From positions 754,833-818,832 of the forward strand of contig NZ_KB890762.1 in the NCBI RefSeq assembly GCF_000373265.1: DNA of 64,000 nt, in the 5' to 3' direction. Every line of letters begins with the position of its first letter. Position 1 is the first letter of the stretch. This document shows positions 1 to 7,909 of this stretch, piece after piece. The stretch comes from Pontibacter roseus DSM 17521. Lineage in GTDB: Bacteria > Bacteroidota > Bacteroidia > Cytophagales > Hymenobacteraceae. Below the pieces are notes generated by a model. The model saw only the letters and a list, made by a program, of their open reading frames with translations, was not told where the DNA came from and did not search any database. The translations under genes and the position numbers were made by a program.

Positions 1-143
1 ATGCTCCGCATCATGTACACCGTCAGGAAGCTGGCGATTTGGCTCTGGTTGTATTTGCCGGCCGTCACGTTCAGCAGCACCTCGCGCGCCTGCTCCTTGC
101 TCAGCGTCTTGTGTTCAAACAGGTGGTTCAGTATCTCTCTCAT
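1..143 (-). CDS. trpD: Anthranilate phosphoribosyltransferase, N-terminal part (cut by window edge)
   Basis: TrpD transfers the phosphoribosyl group of PRPP to anthranilate, the second step of tryptophan synthesis, in the cytoplasm. Only the first 47 codons lie in the window; the ATG is at complement 141-143 and the frame stays open to base 1. The peptide begins MREILNHLFEHKTLSKEQAR and continues with a segment like AGKYNQSQIASFLTVYMMR, which matches the small helical N-terminal domain of TrpD. It starts 51 nt downstream of trpG on the same strand, so it is the third gene of a trpE-trpG-trpD operon. The PRPP-binding part is outside the window. Identification rests on the N-terminal helices plus operon position. 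Confidence 0.88.
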   Translation of the reverse strand, partial: MREILNHLFEHKTLSKEQAREVLLNVTAGKYNQSQIASFLTVYMMRS

Positions 144-194
144 TAGTTTCTTACAAAAGAATTAGGTATAGCAAAGGATTCTCAGGCCCTGTTT

Positions 195-758
195 CTAGAG
201 GTGCAGCCAGTTGCTCATGATTTGCTTGCCATGCTCCGTGAGCACCGACTCCGGGTGGAACTGCACGCCCCGCACATCGTGCTCGCGGTGCCGCAGCGCC
301 ATGATGTGGCCAGCCGCGTCAACCGCCGTCGGAACCAGGCACTCAGGCAGTTGCTGCTCCACTAACCAAGAATGGTAGCGCGCAGTGCTGAACTGCCGGG
401 GCATGTCCTGAAAAAGGACTTCCTCTTCACAAATCACCTGTACCGGCGTTGCCACCCCATGCCATACCTCTTTGCTGTTGAACAATTTGCCACCATATAC
501 CTCTCCAATCGCTTGATGTCCGAGACACACGCCTAGCAGGCTTTTGCTTGACCCAAATGTTTGTATGATTTCCTTCAACATACCTGCCTCATCGGGTATG
601 CCAGGACCTGGTGATAGTAGGATTTTGTCATAGCGGCTCACCTCCTCCAAGGTGGTTTTGTCGTTGCGGCGGACGGTTACCTGGGCGCCCAGTTCCTGCA
701 CCAGGTGCACCAGGTTGTAGGTGAAAGAGTCGTAGTTGTCGATTACCAGTACGTCCAT
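195..758 (-). CDS. trpG: Anthranilate synthase component II, glutamine amidotransferase
   Basis: TrpG releases ammonia from glutamine and passes it to TrpE for anthranilate formation. The 187-residue protein is a single class I glutamine amidotransferase domain of normal length. Visible landmarks are the N-terminal IDNYDSFTYNL, the oxyanion strand LSPGPGIP, the nucleophile elbow GVCLGHQ (Cys78) and the catalytic HPES (His168, Glu170). In some bacteria the same subunit also serves PabB, and this cannot be excluded here. The neighbours trpE (1 nt upstream) and trpD (51 nt downstream) make the tryptophan role most likely. Confidence 0.96.
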   Translation of the reverse strand: MDVLVIDNYDSFTYNLVHLVQELGAQVTVRRNDKTTLEEVSRYDKILLSPGPGIPDEAGMLKEIIQTFGSSKSLLGVCLGHQAIGEVYGGKLFNSKEVWHGVATPVQVICEEEVLFQDMPRQFSTARYHSWLVEQQLPECLVPTAVDAAGHIMALRHREHDVRGVQFHPESVLTEHGKQIMSNWLHL

Positions 759-759
759 A

Positions 760-2169
760 TCAGTTTATCTCCTGTGCTAAGGTCAGGGCTTTTCGCAAAG
801 CCATAAGTTTGTTGTCCACTTCCTGCAGCTCACTCTCTGGGTTGGACGCCACCACGATACCTGCACCTGCCTGGTAGAAGAGCTTGTAGTCTTTGCTCAG
901 GAAAGAGCGAATCATGATGGCGCTGTTAAAGTTGCCGTTGAAGTCGAGGAATCCGATGCAGCCGCCGTAAAAGGACCGGTTGGTGGTCTCGTATTTATCA
1001 ATTAGCTGCATGGCCTTGTGTTTTGGAGCACCGGAAAGTGTACCCGCCGGAAAGGTACTGGCCACCATCTGAAGCGAATCTTCCTGCCGGTGCAGCTGCC
1101 CCGACACCTTCGACACCAAGTGAATCACATGGGAATAGAATTGGATTTCCCGGAAGGTCTCTACCTTCACGCTATGCCCGTTGCGGCTCAAATCGTTGCG
1201 GGCTAGGTCTACCAGCATCACGTGCTCGGCGTTCTCTTTGGGGTCGGCCAGCAGGTTCTCGGCCAGTGCGGCATCGGCGGCATCATCACCTGTCCGGCGG
1301 AAGGTGCCGGCAATCGGGAAAATGCTCGCTTTCTTGTCTTTGATGACGAGTTGCGCCTCCGGGGAAGAGCCGAAAATCTTGAAGCTGCCATAATCGAAGT
1401 AGAACAGATAGGGCGAAGGGTTGACGGAGCGCAGTGCCCGGTACACGTTGAACTCGTCTCCCTGAAAAGCCTGCTCAAACCGGCGGGAAAGAACTAGCTG
1501 GAACACGTCGCCTCGGAAGCAATGCTCCTTCGCCCGCTGGATGTTCGTCAGAAAGCCCTCCCTGCTGATGTTGCAGTCCTCTTCACCGCGGGTTCGGAAG
1601 GTATAGCTGGGTATGTTGCGGCTGTTGAGCAGCGCCTCCAATTGGGCTATACCATCTTCTTCCTCAGGCCTGCAGGTATGGGAAAAAATATAGGCCTCGT
1701 TAGTAAAGTGATTGATGGCGATGATGTAGCGGTACACGGCATAGTACAAATCCGGAATCTGCTGACGGCCTGGCCGCAGGCGCAGGTCGACGTCCTCGAA
1801 GTAGCGGACGGCGTCATAGTTCATGTACCCGAAAAGCCCGTTGCTGATGAAGCTGAAACCGCTTGGCTCCGTCTCAAATTGATTCGCGAAAGCAGCCAGT
1901 TGAGCGGGCACATCGGTAGCCTTTGTAATGGGGGTAAGCGAAGAGTTTCCGTCCGGGAAAGTCTCCGTCAGTAGCTCGTTCTCGGCTTTGATGCTGGCAA
2001 TGGGGCTACAGCAGATATAAGAAAAGCTGTTTTCGGCGCCATGGTAGTCGGAACTCTCCAGCAGGATACTGTTCGGGAAGCGGTCGCGCAGCTTCAGGTA
2101 TACGCTCACCGGCGTCAGGGTATCGGCCAGCAGGCGCTTGTGGGTGGTGTGTATCTTATATTTCTCCAT
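760..2169 (-). CDS. trpE: Anthranilate synthase component I
   Basis: TrpE converts chorismate and ammonia to anthranilate and pyruvate, the committed step of Trp synthesis, as a complex with TrpG. The 469-residue protein carries the chorismate-binding fold in its C-terminal two thirds, with the family signatures IAGTFRRTGDD, ENAEHVMLVDLARNDLSR, TFPAGTLSGAPKHKAM and YGGCIGFLDFNGNFNSAIMI. The N-terminal half holds the region that in the family binds Trp for feedback inhibition; a LLESS motif typical of that site is visible near residue 38. It is the first structural gene after the Trp leader peptide and attenuator and runs into trpG with a 1-nt gap. PabB is the main alternative, made unlikely by the leader peptide. 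Confidence 0.96.
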   Translation of the reverse strand: MEKYKIHTTHKRLLADTLTPVSVYLKLRDRFPNSILLESSDYHGAENSFSYICCSPIASIKAENELLTETFPDGNSSLTPITKATDVPAQLAAFANQFETEPSGFSFISNGLFGYMNYDAVRYFEDVDLRLRPGRQQIPDLYYAVYRYIIAINHFTNEAYIFSHTCRPEEEDGIAQLEALLNSRNIPSYTFRTRGEEDCNISREGFLTNIQRAKEHCFRGDVFQLVLSRRFEQAFQGDEFNVYRALRSVNPSPYLFYFDYGSFKIFGSSPEAQLVIKDKKASIFPIAGTFRRTGDDAADAALAENLLADPKENAEHVMLVDLARNDLSRNGHSVKVETFREIQFYSHVIHLVSKVSGQLHRQEDSLQMVASTFPAGTLSGAPKHKAMQLIDKYETTNRSFYGGCIGFLDFNGNFNSAIMIRSFLSKDYKLFYQAGAGIVVASNPESELQEVDNKLMALRKALTLAQEIN

Positions 2170-2191
2170 CGATTCAAAAAGGGATTAAAAC

Positions 2192-2225
2192 AAAAAAGCC
2201 TGCCATTCATGTGAACAGCAGGCTT
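2192..2225 (-). terminator. trp attenuator: intrinsic terminator ahead of trpE
   Basis: On the minus strand AAGCCTGC and GCAGGCT form a GC-rich stem (2218-2224 paired with 2197-2203), followed directly by a T run (2192-2196). It sits between the Trp leader peptide and trpE. An alternative pairing uses GCTGTTCAC (2211-2219), which overlaps the foot of the terminator stem and the loop, with GTGAACAGC (2279-2287) inside the leader coding sequence. The two structures are mutually exclusive, as expected for a terminator/antiterminator pair. Confidence 0.85.
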
Positions 2226-2254
2226 CTATACCTTTGGTTGTTTGCTATATCTTC

Positions 2255-2338
2255 TTATCTCTTCTCATACATAGCAAGGCTGTTCACGATACGGATTGTA
2301 ACGTGCCACCACCATGCCATATGAAGCGATTGAATCAT
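2255..2338 (-). CDS. trpL: trp operon leader peptide with three consecutive Trp codons
   Basis: A 27-codon reading frame starts at ATG complement 2336-2338 and ends with TAA at 2255. It begins MIQSLHMAWWWHVTIRIV, so three adjacent TGG codons lie at positions 9-11; Trp is normally rare. It lies just upstream of the terminator hairpin before trpE. This is the classic layout of ribosome-mediated attenuation: when charged tRNA-Trp is scarce the ribosome stalls on the TGG run and the antiterminator can form. The peptide has no expected function of its own. Translation could also begin at the internal ATG, codon 7. Confidence 0.88.
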   Translation of the reverse strand: MIQSLHMAWWWHVTIRIVNSLAMYEKR

Positions 2339-2364
2339 TTTCCTCTATTGTAATGACGAGAACT

Positions 2365-2391
2365 CAAATGTAGTCCTCTGTCACAAATGTA
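2365..2391 (-). promoter_or_regulatory. Tandem -7 boxes of the trp operon promoter
   Basis: Two perfect copies of the Bacteroidota -7 element TACATTTG (consensus TAnnTTTG) lie on the minus strand at complement 2365-2372 and 2384-2391, 27 and 46 nt before the leader peptide ATG. The copy nearer the gene lacks a clear TTTG at -33. The distal copy has CTTG at the right distance (19 nt). Which one is used cannot be decided from sequence. Confidence 0.6.
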
Positions 2392-2769
2392 AAGACAATA
2401 TTCAGAAACGCAAGCAGCATGCGCTTTTTTATTTCCAAGCTGTGTCTGCATAACCCATGCTCCTATGCTGTCTATTCTGTCTGCCCTGCAATTTAAGATT
2501 TGGGAAAATCACCTGCACACTTTTCCATTATTGGGAAAAATACTTTATCCATGTTCTAACACAGGTACTTTAACTACATTGTGATTCAGCCTATTACAAT
2601 AATACCACCATCACAGCTGTATTAGGACTAATTTTTGCTCCTGTCGTAAAGCTACGCCTCAATCTTATTTATGACGTATAGCATTTTGAATTTTTCCTTT
2701 ACAGCCAACACTTTATCCTAGTATGGATATTGAGGAGGCAAAACTCGGTACACTTATATTCCGGACAGT
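2392..2769. other. Intergenic region between divergent trp operon and STAS-like gene
   Basis: About 380 bases, AT-rich, without a convincing reading frame or RNA gene. It should hold the upstream promoter parts of the trp operon (minus) and the promoter of the gene at 2770 (plus). I see no clean TTTG/TAnnTTTG pair for the latter. Confidence 0.5.
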
Positions 2770-3183
2770 ATGGCTATGAAACTGGTAAGAAATGAAATTC
2801 TGCACAGAGAGAGCAACATATTGATTGAGTACAACCATGCTGATGACTGGATTTACATCAACTGGCGTGGCTTCCAAAGTTACGACAGCGTGGTGGCGGG
2901 TTGCGAAAAGATTCTGGAGTGTATGCAGGAACGGCAGTGCACCAAAATCCTCAACGACAACACCAACGTGGAAGGTATTTGGTCGGGTGCTTCTAAATGG
3001 GTGGGTCAGGACTGGATGCCGCGCATGCGCGCTGCCGGATTGGAGTGTTTCGCCTGGGTGTATTCCCCTAGCACGTTCAGCCGACTGTCCACTGATAAGA
3101 CCTTGAAGAACACGGAGGATGCGAGTTTTATCAAAACTTTTGATGACATAGAAACCGCTACCGATTGGCTACGCACTTGCTAA
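2770..3183 (+). CDS. Small STAS/SEC14-like domain protein
   Basis: A 137-residue soluble protein without signal peptide or membrane segment. It has an alternating strand/helix pattern with a Trp-rich core: DWIYINWRGFQSYDSV near the N-terminus, KILNDNTNVEGIW in the middle and SKWVGQDWMPRMRAAGLECF after it. This resembles the small stand-alone STAS/SEC14-like (SpoIIAA-type) proteins common in Cytophagales, whose function is mostly unknown; a role as a regulatory partner is possible but not shown. It is a single gene transcribed divergently from trp and ends at a strong terminator shared with the his operon. Met3 (2776) is an alternative start. Confidence 0.6.
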   Translation: MAMKLVRNEILHRESNILIEYNHADDWIYINWRGFQSYDSVVAGCEKILECMQERQCTKILNDNTNVEGIWSGASKWVGQDWMPRMRAAGLECFAWVYSPSTFSRLSTDKTLKNTEDASFIKTFDDIETATDWLRTC

Positions 3184-3198
3184 AAGGGTATTTTTTAT

Positions 3199-3240
3199 AA
3201 AACGAAAGAAGGGGGCCTGATTGCCCCCTTCTTTCGTTTT
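3199..3240. terminator. Bidirectional terminator between the STAS-like gene and hisB
   Basis: A perfect 18-bp stem (3199-3216 with 3223-3240) with a 6-nt loop. The stem is G/C-rich near the loop and flanked by A and T runs on either side, so it can terminate transcripts from both directions. Confidence 0.9.
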
Positions 3241-3247
3241 AATGCAA

Positions 3248-4342
3248 TTATAAGGTTCCCTTGGTGCTAGGTATGGAGCTGTCGTTGGGGTTGCGCTTCA
3301 CCGCCATTTGTATCGCCTTCGCGAATCCTTTGAAAATCGCCTCGATTTTATGGTGCTCGTTCTGCCCCTCCGCCTTGATATTGAGGTTGCACTTAGAGGT
3401 GTCGCTGAAGGATTTGAAAAAGTGGAAGAACATCTCCGTGGGCATGTCGCCTACTTTCTCGCGCTTGAACTCCGCCTCCCACACCGTCCAGGGACGGCCA
3501 CTGAAGTCGATGGCCACTTGCGCCAGCACATCGTCCATGGGCAACAGGAATCCGTAGCGGCTGATGCCTTTTTTGTCTCCTAACGCTGCCAGAAACGCCT
3601 CTCCCAAAGCCAGACCGGTGTCCTCAATGGTATGGTGCTCGTCTATGTGCAGGTCGCCTTTCACCAGGACGGTCAAATCCAGTTTGCCGTGTTTGGCCAA
3701 CTGCTCCAGCATGTGGTCGAAAAAGCCAAGCCCGGTATGGATGTCCATTTTACCGGTGCCGTCCAAGTTCAGGTCGATGGCGATATCGGTTTCGTTGGTT
3801 TGGCGGCGTATGCTGGCGCGTCGCTCGGGCAACTTCAGGAAGGTATAGATGTCATCCCAGTCATTAGTGCTCAGCGCCGCCTCCGGCACCGGTTGCTCTC
3901 CAATGAAGATGGCCTTTGCACCTAGGTTCTTCGCCAGTTGAACATCCGTCAGGCGGTCGCCTAGCACATAGGAATTGGCCAAGTCATACTCCCCTTTGAG
4001 GTATTTTTTCATCATACCTATACCTGGCTTGCGCGTCTCCAGTCCCTCGTGCTCAAAGCTGCGGTCAATCAGGATGTCATCAAACTCCACGCCCTCTCCT
4101 TTCAGAATGTCGAGCATCTTGTTCTGGTATGGCCAGAAAGTATGCTCCGGATACGAGTCAGTCCCGAGCCCGTCTTGGTTAGTCACAAGCACGAACTCAT
4201 AATCCAACTCTGCGCGAATCTTGTACAGGTTGCGAATCACCTTCGGCAGAAACTCGAACTTCTCAAAAGAGTCCACCTGAAAATCCGTTTTAGGCTCCAC
4301 TAATATGGTGCCGTCACGGTCTATAAACAATACTTTTTTCAT
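3248..4342 (-). CDS. hisB: Bifunctional histidinol-phosphatase / imidazoleglycerol-phosphate dehydratase
   Basis: HisB carries out two steps of histidine synthesis: dehydration of imidazoleglycerol phosphate and dephosphorylation of histidinol phosphate. The N-terminal half is a HAD-type phosphatase with the nucleophile motif [10 protein letters not shown]. The C-terminal half (from about residue 180) is the dehydratase, with the metal-binding motifs [27 protein letters not shown] and [19 protein letters not shown]. The protein is about 364 residues, usual for the fused enzyme. I chose the ATG at complement 4340-4342 ([11 protein letters not shown]) because it fits the family N-terminus; an in-frame ATG six codons upstream (4360) is the alternative. 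It is the last gene of this his cluster. Confidence 0.95.
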   Translation of the reverse strand: MKKVLFIDRDGTILVEPKTDFQVDSFEKFEFLPKVIRNLYKIRAELDYEFVLVTNQDGLGTDSYPEHTFWPYQNKMLDILKGEGVEFDDILIDRSFEHEGLETRKPGIGMMKKYLKGEYDLANSYVLGDRLTDVQLAKNLGAKAIFIGEQPVPEAALSTNDWDDIYTFLKLPERRASIRRQTNETDIAIDLNLDGTGKMDIHTGLGFFDHMLEQLAKHGKLDLTVLVKGDLHIDEHHTIEDTGLALGEAFLAALGDKKGISRYGFLLPMDDVLAQVAIDFSGRPWTVWEAEFKREKVGDMPTEMFFHFFKSFSDTSKCNLNIKAEGQNEHHKIEAIFKGFAKAIQMAVKRNPNDSSIPSTKGTL

Positions 4343-4385
4343 TATTGATAATTGTGTCATGTATCCCAGGCGACCAGGATATGTC

Positions 4386-5435
4386 TTATTTGCTAAATGC
4401 TGCTATTGCCTGAAACAGCTGCTGATTCTCTTCCGTGGTGCCAACCGATATACGCAGGCAGCCCTCGCATCCAGGAAGGCTCGAACGGTTGCGCACCACA
4501 ATGCCCTGGTCCAGCAGGTGGGTATACAACCCAATGGCGTCCTTCACTTTGACCAGCAGAAAATTGGCATCCGACGGGTATACCTTCTCCACTGCCTCCA
4601 GGGTTGGAAGCGCGTGCGCCAGCATTTCCCGTTCCTGCACAATCTCCTCCACCATGTACTGCAGCTGTTCGGTCTGCTCCAGTGCCCGCAGCGCCATCTC
4701 CTGCGTTGCCTGATTGATGTTATAGGGCGGTTTGATTTTGTCGAGCAGCGCGATAATTTCCTCGGAAGCGAAGGCCATTCCCAGACGCAGGCCCGCCAAA
4801 CCCCAGGCTTTAGAGAAAGTCTGCAATACCACCAGGTTCGGAAACTCCTCTAGTCTGGTAGTCCAGCTGGGGGTATCAGAAAAGTCAATGTATGCTTCGT
4901 CCAGCACCACCAGTCCATCAAAGCCTCTCAGTATAGTCTCGATGCGATGGGCTTCTATGCTATTGCCGGTTGGGTTATTGGGTGAGCAGATGAAAATGAG
5001 TTTGGTCTCAGGCTTCACCTGCGCCAGCACCTCCTCTACCGGCACCTGAAAGGCAGTTGTCAGCTGCACGCTCTCCAGTCGCACCTCGTTCAGGTTGGCC
5101 GACACCTCATACATGCCATACGTGGGTGGCAGGTGCAGCATGCTGTCCATACCCGGGCGACACACCATCCGGAACAGCAAATCAATGGCTTCATCGCTGC
5201 CGTTGCCCAGGAAAATCTGCGATGGCCTCACGCCTTTTATACCGGCGATCACTTCTTTCAGCTGCTTCTGGTGCGGGTCCGGGTATCGGTTGTAGTTATC
5301 GCCAGCCAGGCTACCCAGATTGTTTTCATTTGCGTCAACGAATACGTGGGCTGTTCCCTTGAACTCATCGCGTGCTGAAGAATAAGGCTTCATCTTCAGC
5401 ACGTTCGGGCGCACTAATTTCTGTAGGTTAAACAT
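4386..5435 (-). CDS. hisC: Histidinol-phosphate aminotransferase
   Basis: HisC is a PLP-dependent fold-type I aminotransferase that moves the amino group of glutamate to imidazole-acetol phosphate. The 349-residue protein shows [15 protein letters not shown] (cofactor phosphate region), [23 protein letters not shown] and the lysine motif [17 protein letters not shown]. It overlaps the end of hisD by 8 nt, which suggests translational coupling. Broad aminotransferases of this subgroup can also act on aromatic amino acids, but position inside hisGDCB makes HisC secure. Confidence 0.96.
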   Translation of the reverse strand: MFNLQKLVRPNVLKMKPYSSARDEFKGTAHVFVDANENNLGSLAGDNYNRYPDPHQKQLKEVIAGIKGVRPSQIFLGNGSDEAIDLLFRMVCRPGMDSMLHLPPTYGMYEVSANLNEVRLESVQLTTAFQVPVEEVLAQVKPETKLIFICSPNNPTGNSIEAHRIETILRGFDGLVVLDEAYIDFSDTPSWTTRLEEFPNLVVLQTFSKAWGLAGLRLGMAFASEEIIALLDKIKPPYNINQATQEMALRALEQTEQLQYMVEEIVQEREMLAHALPTLEAVEKVYPSDANFLLVKVKDAIGLYTHLLDQGIVVRNRSSLPGCEGCLRISVGTTEENQQLFQAIAAFSK

Positions 5436-6720
5436 TTCTTATCTCCTTCAATCTGATACTTACAGCATTTTTATGGGCGTCCAATCCTTCCGCGCCGGCC
5501 ATCACCTCGATGGTACTGCCTATGTTCTGCAGTCCCTCGGGCGTGATGTACTGGAACGTGATATTCTTGACAAAGCTATCGAGTGACACACCGCTGTAGG
5601 CGCGGGCATAGCCGTTGGTAGGCAAGGTATGGTTGGTGCCGGAGGCGTAGTCGCCAGCCGATTCCGGACTGTAGTTGCCCAGGAACACAGAGCCTGCATT
5701 TGTTATCTGGTCCAGCACCTCCTCAAAACTTTGGATGGAAAGTATCAAGTGCTCCGGTGCGTATAGGTTGGAGAAACGCAGCATCTCCTCCTCGTCGTGC
5801 AGCAGGATGCCCAGGCTGTTCTGCAGGGCTTTTTCAGCGAATGCCTTTCGCGGCAGCACCTCTAATTGTGCCTGCAACTGCGCCTCTACCTGGTTCAGCA
5901 ATTGTGCTGAATTGGTAAGCAAAATTACCTGTGAATCGGCTCCGTGTTCAGCCTGCGACAGCAAATCAGCCGCCACAAAGGCCGCATTAGCCGACTCATC
6001 AGCGATGACCAACACTTCGGACGGACCGGCTGGCAAGTCGATGGCCACACCCGTTTTGCTCAACATCTGCTTGGCCACCGTCACATACTGGTTACCCGGA
6101 CCGAATATCTTATCGACAGCCGGTACGCTTTCCGTCCCGAAAGCCATAGCCGCAATGGCCTGTGCTCCTCCCACTTTCACCACTTTGGCTATACCTAGCA
6201 CGGAGGCCGTGTACAAGATGGCCGGGTGTACACTCCCATCTTTGGAAGGAGGCGTACAGAGCACCACCTCGCGACAACCCGCCAGTTGGGCCGGAACCCC
6301 GAGCATGAGGAGCGTGGAGAACAGCGGCGCTGTGCCACCCGGTATATACAAACCCACTTTTTCAATGGCTACACTATTGCGCCAGCAGGTCACGCCGGGC
6401 ATGGTCTCCACCTGCTTTGGCTGCTCGGCCTGCTGCGCATGGAACAAGTGGATGTTGCTATAGGCTTGCAGAATCGCCTGCTTCAGTTCAGCAGGTAACT
6501 TGGATTCTGCTGCGGCTATTTCTTCCTGCGAGGCGAACAGGTTGTCCAGCTGCACTCCGTCGTACTTCTGTGTTAATTCTAGTAACGCGGCATCGCCCTG
6601 CTCCTGCACTAACTTGAACGTCTGCGCTATACCTGCTTCCAGGTCTTCATAGTTCTGGGTGGGTCGTTTCACCAGTTGCTGCCAGTCGGCAGTGGACGGA
6701 TATTCTATCTTGCGCATCAT
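5428..6720 (-). CDS. hisD: Histidinol dehydrogenase
   Basis: HisD is a zinc- and NAD-dependent enzyme that oxidises histidinol to histidine in two steps, the end of the pathway. The 430-residue protein contains GLYIPGGTAPLFSTLLMLGV, IFGPGNQYVTVAKQ, LPAGPSEVLVIAD, AEHGADSQVILLT and YAPEHLIL, the last with the adjacent Glu-His pair used as catalytic base. An upstream in-frame ATG exists at 6795, but it lies inside hisG. I chose complement 6718-6720, which overlaps the hisG stop as ATGA, a classic coupling arrangement. It also overlaps hisC by 8 nt at its end. Confidence 0.95.
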   Translation of the reverse strand: MMRKIEYPSTADWQQLVKRPTQNYEDLEAGIAQTFKLVQEQGDAALLELTQKYDGVQLDNLFASQEEIAAAESKLPAELKQAILQAYSNIHLFHAQQAEQPKQVETMPGVTCWRNSVAIEKVGLYIPGGTAPLFSTLLMLGVPAQLAGCREVVLCTPPSKDGSVHPAILYTASVLGIAKVVKVGGAQAIAAMAFGTESVPAVDKIFGPGNQYVTVAKQMLSKTGVAIDLPAGPSEVLVIADESANAAFVAADLLSQAEHGADSQVILLTNSAQLLNQVEAQLQAQLEVLPRKAFAEKALQNSLGILLHDEEEMLRFSNLYAPEHLILSIQSFEEVLDQITNAGSVFLGNYSPESAGDYASGTNHTLPTNGYARAYSGVSLDSFVKNITFQYITPEGLQNIGSTIEVMAGAEGLDAHKNAVSIRLKEIRNV

Positions 6721-7568
6721 ACAATCATCTTTTCTATCGGTACCACCAGTATTCCCTGGGCTCCGGCGTCTTTCAACTTTTCTATGATTTCCCAAAAATC
6801 GTCCTCGTTCACCACCGAGTGCAGGGAGCTCCAGCCTTCTTCGGCCAATGGCAAGATGGACGGCGACTTGGCTCCCGGAAGCAGCCGGCTGATTTCCGCT
6901 ATCTTCTCATTGGGCGTGTTCAATAATATATACTTTGCTTTCTGGGCACGCTGCACGGCATGTATCCGGAACAGCAGTTTTTCCAGTATCTGCTTTTTAT
7001 CCGCGTTCAGGTTTTCATTCGCAATCAGCACCGCCTGTGATTTGAACACGCGTTCCACCTCTTTGAGGCCATTGCTGATGAGGGTGCTGCCCGAACTCAC
7101 AATATCACAAATAGCATCGGCCAGGCCAATGCTGGGTGCGATTTCCACGGAGCCGCTGATGGTGTGGATGTGCGCCTGCACCCCCTTTTCCTGCAGGTAT
7201 GACTGGAGCAGGTTGGGGTAGGACGTAGCTATGTTTTTACCCTCCAAATCGGTTATGTCGCTGTACTCGTCGGCTTTCGGAACAGCGAGTGAAAGTCGGC
7301 ATTTGGAAAAACCCAACTGCTCGACGGCCAGCGCCTGCATGCCTTCCTCCACCAGCACGTTCTCCCCTACTATACCTATGTCGGCCACGCCATCGGCCAC
7401 ATAGCCTGGTATGTCATCATCGCGCAGGTATAGGATTTCAAGTGGGAAGTTAGTGGATTCGGTTTTTAGCTTCAGGGAACTGGATATGAATGTGATGCCG
7501 CATTCACGGATAAGCTTGAGTGAGTCTTCGCTCAAACGGCCGGACTTCTGTATTGCTAATCGTAGCAT
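6717..7568 (-). CDS. hisG: ATP phosphoribosyltransferase, long form
   Basis: HisG joins ATP and PRPP in the first step of histidine synthesis. At 283 residues it is the long form, with a C-terminal ACT-like regulatory domain (about residues 210-283, containing SILPLAEEGWSSLHSVV) that in this family binds histidine for feedback inhibition; it therefore does not need HisZ. The catalytic part shows LRLAIQKSGRLSEDSL at the start, GIVGENVLVEEG, and the PRPP loop region DAICDIVSSGSTLISNGL. It is the first structural gene of hisGDCB, about 100 nt downstream of a His-rich leader peptide. Confidence 0.96.
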   Translation of the reverse strand: MLRLAIQKSGRLSEDSLKLIRECGITFISSSLKLKTESTNFPLEILYLRDDDIPGYVADGVADIGIVGENVLVEEGMQALAVEQLGFSKCRLSLAVPKADEYSDITDLEGKNIATSYPNLLQSYLQEKGVQAHIHTISGSVEIAPSIGLADAICDIVSSGSTLISNGLKEVERVFKSQAVLIANENLNADKKQILEKLLFRIHAVQRAQKAKYILLNTPNEKIAEISRLLPGAKSPSILPLAEEGWSSLHSVVNEDDFWEIIEKLKDAGAQGILVVPIEKMIV

Positions 7569-7604
7569 AAAGTGTGTGTTAAGAATACAAATGAGAACAA
7601 CCTG

Positions 7605-7715
7605 GCCTGTGGCAAGGTAAAGGAAGGGTATACGAACCCTTCAGGGGGCTATATGGTGCTGTGATTCCTCTTACGAGGAATGATGGAAATGATGATGCGC
7701 AGCAGAACCACAGGC
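7605..7715 (-). promoter_or_regulatory. his operon attenuator region with mutually exclusive pairings
   Basis: On the minus strand, CTGTGGTTC (7705-7713, just before the His codons) can pair with GAATCACAG (7659-7667, just after the leader stop), with one G-U pair. The overlapping GCCTGTGG (7708-7715) can instead pair with CCACAGGC (7605-7612), close to hisG. A further hairpin GAAGGGT/ACCCTTC (7623-7642) is followed only by a weak T-rich stretch, so the actual terminator is not certain. ATTCCTC/GAGGAAT with a GTAA loop overlaps the leader stop codon. Confidence 0.55.
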
Positions 7716-7766
7716 AACAGGCGCTGCCGGAGTTGAAAGGAGGATATTTAGCGGGTTCTTGCTCAT
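7671..7766 (-). CDS. hisL: his operon leader peptide with HHHFHH run
   Basis: A 31-codon frame from ATG at complement 7764-7766 to TAA at 7671-7673. It starts MSKNPLNILLSTPAAPVACG and ends with SAAHHHFHHSS, that is five His codons within six. It lies 102 nt upstream of hisG and only about 9 nt after a consensus -7 box, so the transcript is almost leaderless before the peptide. This is the hallmark of ribosome-stalling attenuation of a his operon. It is read in a different frame from the longer open frame that also crosses this region. Confidence 0.88.
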   Translation of the reverse strand: MSKNPLNILLSTPAAPVACGSAAHHHFHHSS

Positions 7767-7775
7767 TCTGCGTTG

Positions 7776-7806
7776 CAAATGTAACAGGGATTTCAGGTTT
7801 AACAAA
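7776..7806 (-). promoter_or_regulatory. his operon promoter, Bacteroidota type
   Basis: On the minus strand TTTG (complement 7803-7806), 19 nt, then TACATTTG (complement 7776-7783): an exact match to the Bacteroidota consensus TTTG-N17-23-TAnnTTTG. It directs transcription into the leader peptide and hisG. Confidence 0.8.
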
Positions 7807-7840
7807 ACTCCTGGCGCTTTTGTTGTAAAAAGACTCTAAA

Positions 7841-7880
7841 AGCAAAAGGCACCCGTCAATTACGACAGGTGCCTTTTGCT
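7841..7880 (-). terminator. Terminator of the giant MBG-repeat gene
   Basis: Inverted repeat agcaaaaggcacc (7841-7853) / ggtgccttttgct (7868-7880), 13 bp, with further weak pairing inside the loop and a T-rich tail on the minus strand. It lies 30 nt after the stop codon of the gene ending at 7910, and just upstream of the his promoter. Confidence 0.8.
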
Positions 7881-7909
7881 TTCTGGGGCCGAAACCCCGC
7901 TGTGTCAAT

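Noticed and set aside
5675..6463. 262-codon plus-strand frame opposite hisD
   Set aside because: Antisense shadow; no start context and hisD is certain.
6721..6795. Longer hisD start inside hisG
   Set aside because: The extra 25 residues are Arg/Gly rich and unlike the family; the ATGA overlap at 6717-6720 is the natural start.
7579..7908. 109-codon open frame on the minus strand across the his leader region
   Set aside because: Composition is not protein-like (Cys/Ser/Pro rich), it runs through a terminator and a promoter, and the His-rich leader peptide in another frame explains the region better.
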